This document shows, one piece after another, positions 55,349 through 64,000 of a stretch of DNA of 64,000 nt; within the stretch, counting starts at the first letter, position 1; every line of letters starts with the position of its first letter. The stretch is from Quercus robur (taxonomy: Eukaryota; Streptophyta; Magnoliopsida; Fagales; Fagaceae), in NCBI RefSeq assembly GCF_932294415.1, contig NC_065544.1, positions 12,065,351 to 12,129,350 on the forward strand. Reading direction: 5' to 3'. The translations under genes and the position numbers were made by a program. The notes below the pieces were generated by a model that did no database searches, was not told the DNA's origin, and worked only from the letters and a program-made list of their open reading frames with translations.

Positions 55349-55547
55349 TTAAATATTTTACTAAAAATATTTAAAAAAAAAGGAAAGAAAAAAAGAAAGT
55401 GAGAGACGGGGACCTTTACTTCAACTTCAACAAATGAAACAGACAGGTGGGGAAAATGTAAATGTTGGGTTGGGACTCACATAACTGAAAGCTCCAATGT
55501 TCTAAGGGTTGTACCCTTTTCTTTTCTTTTTTCATGTTTAGTTGAGG

Positions 55548-58500
55548 ATGCAAATGGATCAAAGCATTACTCATGGGGTCGAGGTGATCGCACCAAAACG
55601 GCATCTCGTCTTCGCCTACTACCTCACTGGTCATGGCTTTGGCCACGCCACTCGTGCCGTCGAGGTGAACTTTTTCTTCTGTTTTATATCTTTTTCACTC
55701 TTTTACTTAAAATCTTTAAACCCATTGTTTTTATTTTTCACTGATTGTAAGTAAGGCTCCATGTTAATCTAGTCTATATAGGATTTGATTGTAAATTTGG
55801 ATATTCTGTTAGTTATAAGTGGAAAATGCAAGCAAACATAGGATAAGAAAATGAAGAAAATTTTTTAAAGTCATAGGGATGAGTGAGAGACTGAGAGTTG
55901 CTCAAGATGGTTTGGTAATTTATCTCGGTATTAGAGCCTGGTGGGATGACAAGTGTCTTTTACCAAAAGAAAGCTACAGATTGTGGGTTCAAGTCCAAAA
56001 ATACCCTTTTCAAAAAAAATTGGTGTAAGGCTGCTTACTATGACCATGACCTCTCCTAAGTGGGAGATTTGTGCACTGGGTATGACTTATTTTATCCGGG
56101 CTCAAAAACCTATCTCCACCTTACCCCATCAAGTAAGAAATTCCCACTTTTTGGGTTCCACTTAATAAGGAGAGTTTAGGTTGATACGTGAAAGGGGAGT
56201 GCTAGATTAAATGGCTAAATTCATAATTTCTTAATAGTTTAAGCTTTTGAGACAATTGGTAATTTCATCAAATTTAAATCAAGGGAACAAAAAGAGTTAG
56301 AAAAAAAATCTAAGATAACATTAGCAGAAGTAGTGAAAAAGATAATAAAGTAATTGAGATTTGAGAGTATGATTTTAGACAAGACAGAATGGCATAGAAG
56401 TATACATGTGGCCTACAATTACTCTGTTGAGGATTCATGGCCGATCACAATGTTATGAGATTAAAATTTGTTGTTTTTGTTGAAGTGGACTTGTGGTACT
56501 TCCGTGCTTAGCATGGATTTATAAATTACTAACCCAAATTATCTTTTTATTTCTTCTTGTTCAACCAAGTGCTTTGTGAGTAGTTTCATGATTCTGATGT
56601 TGCGATCTACAGGTTGTCCGTCATCTCATTCGAGCCGGCCATGATGTTCACATGGTTACAGGCGCTCCTGACTTTGTGTTCACTTCTGAAATACAATCAC
56701 CAAGACTCTTATTTCGCAAGGTTGGTTAAATTGGATAGGTTTATGGGCAAATGTGTTTATCCCTTGTCTATGCTATTGCTTAGGTGTTAAAAATGTAAAT
56801 TTCATTTTGTTCTAGCTTCCACTATTCTCCCTTGATGTAGTAGTTCACATAAACAGATGATGGCATCTAGATGGCACCCAAGGGAATAGATTAAAAATTA
56901 TTGTGGCTTGTATATTGTATTGAATGATTGTGTTTTTTCTAGAACCTCTTGATATGATGATATTTTCAAAATTTATCTGTTTATTCATCTTTTCCATGTC
57001 ATTCACGGCCTCTTGATGCTACAAAAGCAAAAAAATGATGATTTCATGTACACAACACATTTAAACATACTCTTATTCAGTAGTGAAAAGAGTTTTAAAT
57101 TATTTAATGCTGCGACTTCCACAAGAAACAAATGAGTACTCTCTATTTAATAAAAATAAAAGAAAAATTCTTATCTCTTAGTTTAGACTATTATCTTTAA
57201 TATAATTGTAGCCCTAAAAGAATTATATGAATGGATTTAACCATAATCATTATAACCTTTAAAGGAGTAGGCAATTTATGTTATGTTAGCTGTGTGAAAT
57301 TGTTTCCGAATTGTGTTCTTGCAATAGTAATAATAAGGCATTTTGAGTGATAGCAGGTTGTGTTAGACTGTGGAGCAGTTCAAGCAGATGCTTTGACAGT
57401 TGATCCAGTTGCCTCCTTGGAAAAGGTATGATGTAAACTTCAGAGTTGGTTAGCAATTGCTAAACTTTTCTATTAAAATTATTGTTGATTTCATGTTAAT
57501 GGAACACCAATGATCATTCCCATGTCCATACTTGGCATTGGTATTGTTTCCTTTTATATTAATTTTTTATCACTTGATTTGCTGGCTCTGTTACCATAAC
57601 TTTTCTTTTGTTGGTTGACTTTTTTTATTGGCTCATTCGATGTGATCAAGTATTTCCAAATGTCAGTATTACCCCGGGCATCAGTTTTAGCAACCGAAGT
57701 TCAGTGGCTGAACTCTATCAAGGCTGACTTAGTGGTACTTGAACTGTTTCTTTTTTGGATTTTTATTTATGAGGTTGGATTTTCTGAAATGTGAAATAAG
57801 GAATCAAAATGAGACCATATCTTCTTCTTTTTTTTGGGTTGTGTCTATACAAATATTTTCTTGATCTTTCCATCATTATGAATGGCCTTCAGTCATGCTA
57901 ACATTTTTATAAAGCAGATTTCAGATGTTGTTCCTATTGCATGCCGAGCAGCTGCAGATGCTGGAATTCGTTCTGTTTGCGTCACCAACTTCAGGTAACT
58001 TGTTTGCACTGTTGTTCATATGACTGAAACTTTTAATCTGAAGCTGTAAATTCTTCTATTTATATGATCTTTGCTACAAAAACAAAATTTAAGACTTACG
58101 TAGAAGATGCTTGTAATCTTCAAATGCAGCTTTGAAATCTGACCCAATTTTTTAAAATTTAAATACTGGTGATGTATTGTGGCATGTTGGTAATGGTTAA
58201 ATACTGGCGATATATCTGGGTGTTATTTCACCAAAAATTATGTTATAATAGTGTATTTGGTAATTGCATTGAAATTTTATAACAATTTTAACATTGTTCT
58301 TCTGCGATAATATCTGTATTTCCCTGTATTATGGCCAAGATTTTTTTGTTCAAAAAATTCCCCTAATATTTTTAAGTACAAAATTATGCTTTATCAAATA
58401 ATGTTACATATTTTGTGTAATCAGGTTTTTGTGGACCCTAGAGATTTCTCATTTGTTTTGAGAATTAGAGATAAGGTGTTAATTATAAGATAATGTTTCT

Positions 58501-61500
58501 ACTTTCTTGGGAGGAAACTAATTGAACATACATGTTTAAACCATAAAACAATAATGGACTTGTCAAGAAAAGTGATATGAAAGTTGTAGCTTTGGATGCA
58601 TACTTTCTCAAGTGAAGGACATTTTACAAAACCCTGGTATAATTTATGAAAGACTATAGGTTAATGTTGGAATAAGATGCAGTTGCGCAAGGGGAAGAAC
58701 CAAATGACTGATTTTAGTAATGATTATTATTATTTTGGAATGATGATGCTTGATTTTTACTAGTAATAATTTTTTTTTTTACTGTTTCTTGTTTGACCAA
58801 GGCTCTGTTTATATATTCTTATATTTGCAGCTCTTCTCCTCTCTTAATTTTGATTTATTAAGTCTATAGAATTCTTGCAGTATGTTTTAAACCCCAATTT
58901 CCACCTTTTTTTACTCCTTTTGAAACCTGGGCAGTTGGGATTTTATCTATGCGGAATATGTGATGATGGCTGGATCTCACTATCGCTCAGTCCTTCAGCA
59001 GGTAACCTTCAATATTTTTTGCATCTAAAAGTAATATGCATCTGAGTTGTTCAAAGCACAAGTAATTTCCATTTAAGTGGTATTAAGAACCATATATTGT
59101 AGACAAGGGATTTTTCTAGATGAATCAGAAGATCTTTTGATTGTAGATATTTTGTTATCTTGCTTCCCACCTTTGTGTTTTTCATTGAATTATATATTTC
59201 CTTTAACAATGCAACAAATTTTTTTTGAAGTTGATTGAAGGAGAAACTAGACACCCATTTTAGCATGCTAACTAATAAAACGAAAGGCACCAAGCATTCA
59301 GTTTGTAACTGAAGTAAGAGTTCTCAATCAAGTTCACCAACTTTATGTCTATCTTTACTATGCCTATGTCATTTCGTACATATAAAATAAAACACATAGA
59401 CTTCCTTTTGGGTAGGTTCTTAGATGATTTTAAGTGGCACTTGTTTATTGGGAGGTCATATGATTCCCTAGCCAATCAAAGGGAGTGGGAGTTTGGCACT
59501 TGACTATCTATGACTAGTGTCTTGGGAATGTGATTGTCATGGTTTGTCGAGGGAAGGAATATTAATTTTGAAGTGAGAATATATTACTTGGCCAGTCTTT
59601 GGGATATGTTCTATGCTAATAACTGTTCCTAGTGTTAGACTGGTGATAGAGTTTTACCCAAGGCTGAAATTTGCTTGTGTAGAATTGTTGAGTGTCTCTC
59701 CTTTCCAGCTTTCCTGATAACATTGGACAGCTGCTAGGGCTGGGATACTTACCATTGATAATCTTGTTAAGAGAGGTCAATCCCTTGTTAATTGGTGTTG
59801 CATGTGTCGGTGTGATGGGGAATCTGTGGACCACCTCTTACTTCACTATAAGTTGGCTTATGCTTTGTGGTGTGAAGTTTTTCATGTGTTTGGAGTCCAT
59901 TGGGTAATGCCGAAGATGGTTAATTCTCTTTTTTTTTGTTTGGGAGAATTGGTTTGGTAAGCATCAGTCAACTATCTGGAATATGATACTAGGTTGTCTA
60001 TTGTGGTTAGTTTGGCAGGAGCGAAATGACCGTATCTTTGAAGATAATGAGAGAGATATTTAGATCTTTTAAAACAACTTCTTTTTGGTACTTTATTTTA
60101 GTGGGCTCGTATTTGGGGTCTTACACAATGTATTTCGATTCTTGCCTTCTACAAATTGTTAGCTGTTAGCTTTAGCTTTTGAGCTTTTTGTATTTTCTTC
60201 ATGTCCAAAGTGTTCATCATCATGAACATGATGTTCATTTTTTCAATAAAAATTCTATTACCTATAAAAAAAAAAAAAAAAAACATTGTTCCTAGTATTG
60301 GACTGATGGTACAGTTCACGTGGGATCCAAAATCTGTCAATGTAAAATTGCAAAGTTTATTTACTATTATTTTTGTCAATTAGCATGCCCTCTTTTAGTT
60401 TATTGTTCTGGTTGGTCAAGTTTTTTTGTAGTTGATTAGAGAGCCTGCACTTTTTTAGTTTAGTTTATATGTTTGATTTGACAAGAGTTACAATGGAGTC
60501 AAAAGATAATATCCATCCTAATTATATGTTGTCTCCTAATATGCTCTGTATTAACTCCATTCACCTTATTGGGAGTAATTATGCTCAATGGCTCAAGTTG
60601 TTGAGGTCAGAAGAAAAAATTTTCACTTTCTTATTGATGATATTCCCTTCTGTGGATCCTAAATATGATGATTGGGGAGTAGAAGATGCATAGATTGGGA
60701 GTTCTTGTGGAACAATATGGAGTCTAAGTTAAATTGTAGTATGGTTTTTCTTGGCCAACTACCAAACTTGAGTGGGAATAGGCTTACAATAATCTTAGAC
60801 ATATATATGATGTCCATCAAAATTATTTCTCCCTTGGTCTAAATATTTTTCCTTTAGAAGATTATTATGCAAAATTTAATTGTATATATGAAGAACTCAA
60901 CTTTACCTGCCCATCTCCTCTGATGTTTGCATTATGCAAAAACAGAGAGACCTATATGAATGTTGCCCTATTTCTCTTGACTTGCCTTCCAACTTTGATT
61001 TGGTGAAATCACAAATTTTGGGTAGCAAAGACCTCTATTCTTTGAGTGAATTTTTTTGTAGACTTAGATAAGCTTCCTTATCTGATTTTGGTACCATTAC
61101 ATTGCCTTAAATCTACTTTTGTCACCCATGTGATTGTATTGTGACAACAAGGCAACTATTAATATTGCTCACAATCCTGTCCAACATGATAGGACTAAAC
61201 CTGTTGAGATTGACAAACATTTCATCAAGGAGAAGCTAGATGTTGGTATTATATGTAATCCATTTTCATGCTATTTTAATCAAGTTGGGCATGTACAATA
61301 TCTTTGTCACTTGAGGGGGAGTGTTGCAGTACAATATTTTATTTAATTTTGTGATTGTTGCCACTTGTGAGGGTGTACTTGTAATATGCATTTTCATATT
61401 TGATTAATTATAACAAAACTGAGTTCTTTGGATTTTTTTTTTACACCTAACACATAATTTCTCCAATAATTCAATGGCAGCACATTACCAAACATATTGC

Positions 61501-62261
61501 AAACATGGCAGCACATTAGATCTAATCGATGTAAAATGTGGCATGCATGATATCTCATGGTGGATTGACAAAGCATCAATCTCATGTAAGGTTGTTAAGT
61601 GGTGTAACTTTAACCTAACTCATATATAGGTCAATGTGTGTATGCATGCCCTCAATCTTATACCTGCACTTTTTTCTTCTCTTAATTTAATATTGCAGAT
61701 GAAATAACTGATATTGCTGAGCCAAACCTAAATGGTCTTATGAAAATTCATGCAGATTGCTGAAGATTATTCCCATAGCGAGTTTGTAATCCGTCTACCT
61801 GGGTACTGCCCAAGTATGTCTGTTGAAGCACATTTGTGGTTGTTTTCTTTAAAGTTAATATTTAAGTAATATTTTTTTATTTACTCTTGTTTGCTAACTC
61901 GATTATAGCGATTATGATCTTCAGGTTGTATTTCTGTCTTTGTGTTTGTCTGTGGCTCTATACATATTCTGCCTTTGCTCTTTTGGCAATGAATAAGTTG
62001 TAGGGTATTTATTCTAATTGGTATTTGAATATTCCTTTTCATTTTTTAGTGCCTGCATTTCGTGGTGTTATTGATGTACCCCTTGTCGTGAGGAGATTAC
62101 ACAAATCTAGAGAAGAGGTGTGATTTAGAACTCTCAAAAATTTAATGTGTATGAATTAATGTATTATGCTTGCTATAAAAAATTTCCTTGCAATGCAGGT
62201 GAGGAAAGATCTTGGAGTTCCGGATGATGTGAAGCTAGTAATTTTTAATTTTGGTGGGCAG
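55548..62261 (+). CDS. ARA1: L-arabinokinase, 5' exons (continues beyond window)
   Basis: GHMP-kinase-family enzyme that phosphorylates free L-arabinose to L-arabinose 1-phosphate in sugar salvage. Nine exons splice in frame: 55548-55664, 56613-56720, 57357-57425, 57651-57734, 57918-57994, 58935-59001, 61756-61813, 62050-62117 and 62199-62261. The product reads [133 protein letters not shown] and LVIFNFGGQ. This is the N-terminal glycosyltransferase-like half of ARA1; the kinase half lies to the right. The start could be 55548 (MQMDQS) or the next ATG at 55554. Intron 6 (59002-61755) carries LINE and copia relics. All exons look intact. Confidence 0.93.
55906..56130 (+). mobile_element. tRNA-derived SINE, family B copy 2 in ARA1 intron 1
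   Basis: GTGGGTTCAAGTCCAAAAATAC (box B), CCCTTTTCAAAAAAAATTGG, GTAAGGCTGCTTACTATGAC, CTAAGTGGGAGATTTGTGCACTGGGTATGAC (partial phrases). Same order as the copy at 39893. The box A region is degenerate. Confidence 0.5.
59650..60283 (+). mobile_element. 5'-truncated LINE in ARA1 intron 6
   Basis: Reads in shifting frames [53 protein letters not shown] and [10 protein letters not shown], the zf-RVT region of a plant LINE, and ends in an 18-base A-run at 60266-60283. Sense orientation relative to ARA1. Imperfect direct repeats beginning TGTTCCTAGT flank it (about 59625 and 60287) and could be an old target duplication. Confidence 0.75.
60480..61345 (+). mobile_element. Internally deleted copia relic in ARA1 intron 6
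   Basis: The left part encodes a gag start ([22 protein letters not shown]). The right part encodes the end of RNase H ([34 protein letters not shown]). The protease, integrase and RT between them are gone. CTTGAGGGGGAG at 61309-61320 looks like a polypurine tract, followed by TGTTGCAGTAC as the start of a 3' LTR. No 5' LTR or primer site was recognised. Confidence 0.7.
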
Positions 62262-63699
62262 GTGAGGTATAATTTAGGCTGTCATTATATATTGGTATAT
62301 TTCTTTCAATTTTTCTTGCTTACATTCCAAAATTTTTGAATCCCTCAACATCTTAGAATGACCAAGATTGGTGAAAGTACCTTGACTTTAAATGGTTTGG
62401 AGAATTTCCAGATTACTTTCTTTCAAGTTTTCAAAATTGATTCTCTGGGTTGAAATTCTGGTGTTTATTTGGTAATTGGTTATAAGATTTTTCTTGTTTT
62501 CCTTTTTCTTGATATTTGTTTTTCTTTAGCCTTTTGAAAAATAATATATGTATTAGAATGAATCCCTTCTCCAAATTGTTAGAAGAAAATAACTTATTTT
62601 GTTGGTAAACAAATATCATAAAGTAATGAAACATAGAAGATTAATTATATCCCACTTCTTAGGTTCAATAGCTTGTTTGAATATGAGGACTGTCCAAATG
62701 GGAAGAGAGAACAATTGTTCTCAAAATGCTAATACCTTATAACATTCTAAAGTTGGTCATCATATCATCACAGACAAGTGCAACTTGCCTGAAATTTTAT
62801 TAGACATAGAGATAACAGTTTCTTGAGAAAGAATGTTGCAAGCTGTTCTCTATTCTTCTCTATCAAGTCATTGTTTCTGTTGTGCTATAAGGGGCCAATT
62901 GGCCAAATTGGTGCCCTTCTTCTAGCTTGGTAAGCATTAGCTCATTGGAAATTCCCAAGCATCTTGAGTTGGTGGCTGGATATGAGGGACTCAATGGGCT
63001 GGTGGGTGTCCTAACCTATTTGGGGTAGTGTTACCTCCTTGGCTTCTCATTATGCTTTAGCCACCAAAAAGATAAGTTGGGATCTTTTCCTTTTGGGGTT
63101 GGGAGTGGGTGGGGTAGGGGGGTGTTGTTTTGGGTTATTGGTTAAACGGGACCTTAAATTTAAGACTCTAAGGCAAGTTTTAGGGTGAACGGCATGAAAA
63201 TTTATTAGACTCTTGGAATGGGCCCCTTGCAAAGGGCCAATTTCATACCCTCCCTCATTGCCAACTATCATTCGATTCTTCATATATCAAAAGAGCATAT
63301 AATCTAGACTTTCGTAGAATGAAAATTGTGATAAGATTAGATCTTGTTCAAACCAAACGAAAACCCTTAAATCCATAAGAACTCCTTGAATCCTCAAAAA
63401 AGAACTCTAGAATCTTTTGAGAAAATAAATTGACTAAAATTGTATTGATAATAGAATTTTCTTTTAGTTTTAAATATTTCCGGCCTATCGAAAGGCTTTA
63501 TAAATTTCATTTTGCAAGCAAAAACACTCTAAAAGATTCTAATTGATATAATATCATAATAAGACTCTAAATAGAAAAGAATTAAAACACCTAAAACCAA
63601 GGAAACAAAATCTCAAATCCAAAAATTATGAAAGTTACATTAAAAAATAAATAACAAGCAATAATTTTTTTGATAAGTAAATAATTTCATTGAAAAGTA
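62262..63699. other. ARA1 intron 9, spacer
   Basis: Begins with the GTGAGG donor after FNFGGQ. No further ARA1 exon was recognised up to the window end. Confidence 0.55.
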
Positions 63700-63985
63700 T
63701 CATAGTTTGACTCATAAGTTTAATTCCACGGCAATTTTTACAATTTTAAATATATCCCTTTTTCTTATAAATAGGAATTAGAGTACTTCTTCTCTACTCA
63801 CTAGGCATTTTGTTAACACTTAAGGTCTTATTGAAAAAGTTTGTTCGACTAGCATACACCCACCTCACCTAGGCGGTTCCAAACCTCAATGGGGATTTTA
63901 TCCGGTCCCATATGGCTTTTCCAATTTTCATCTTCCTCAGTGTGTCTTTACCTTAGTCATCTTAATTCTTCAAGCAAACCTCCGA
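63700..63985 (-). mobile_element. LINE reverse transcriptase fragment, antisense in ARA1 intron
   Basis: On the minus strand the peptide pieces RKMKIGKA, then (frame-shifted) PDKIPIEVWNRLGEVGV, then FFNKTLSVNKMPSE, a TAG stop, and RRSTLIPIYKKKGYI match the N-terminal RT region of a plant LINE family distinct from the one at 27-34 kb. Stops and frame changes make it a dead fragment. Ends approximate. Confidence 0.65.
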
Positions 63986-64000
63986 TTTCTATTCTCAATA

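Noticed and set aside
59625-60316. TGTTCCTAGT-flanked repeats as a certain target duplication of the LINE
   Set aside because: About five mismatches in 30 bases; kept only as a possibility.
1-64000. CRISPR arrays, bacterial operons, riboswitches, intact tRNA/rRNA genes
   Set aside because: None seen; the window is plant nuclear DNA and the only tRNA-like pieces are SINE heads with degenerate boxes.

Overview
This is a nuclear genome window from a dicot plant, most likely a woody eudicot. The evidence is AT-rich intergenic DNA, spliced genes with plant intron signals, an R2R3-MYB factor, a PPR protein, a plastid fatty-acid enzyme, L-arabinokinase, and dense plant-type transposons. Several short repeats resemble ones I associate with Fagaceae (oak/chestnut), but that placement is an impression and not proven.

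Layout. At 1-2249 (minus) lies the 5' part of a cytosolic prolyl-tRNA synthetase gene that runs off the left edge. 3.1-9.0 kb is transposon-rich spacer (foldback element with a nested MITE, LTR relic, Tourist-type MITE, SINEs). 9036-10253 (minus) is a two-exon R2R3-MYB gene. 10.3-17.5 kb is mostly featureless AT-rich DNA with a U2 snRNA-like retropseudogene, a MITE and a bare poly(A) insertion. 17556-18875 (plus) is an intronless PPR gene. 20.06-26.72 kb (plus) is an endogenous pararetrovirus: movement protein, zinc knuckle, protease, RT and RNase H in one frame, then a second ORF, with 314-bp terminal repeats and (TA)n on both sides. 27.3-34.5 kb (minus) is a LINE split by a 2.3-kb solo-LTR-like insertion. 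34.5-39 kb holds a hAT-type MITE, antisense and sense copia relics, and a small MITE.

The right half is more genic. 40099-41631 (plus) carries only the 3' exons of an MBD2-like methyl-CpG-binding-domain gene. 43202-44997 (minus) is an Orn/Lys/Arg decarboxylase-family gene with a one-base frameshift and a probable GC-AG intron. 47605-52810 (plus) is a beta-ketoacyl-ACP synthase II (KASII) gene lacking the exons for the active-site cysteine and the C-terminus. 55548-62261 (plus) holds the first nine exons of an L-arabinokinase (ARA1) gene that continues past the right edge, with intron 6 invaded by LINE and copia relics.

The host genes are unrelated housekeeping, regulatory and metabolic loci with no operon-like logic. 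The main stories are the compact pararetrovirus with its undescribed second ORF, the nested mobile elements, and three host genes (KASII, MBD, decarboxylase) that look damaged. All exon calls were made by eye from conserved peptide and splice signals.
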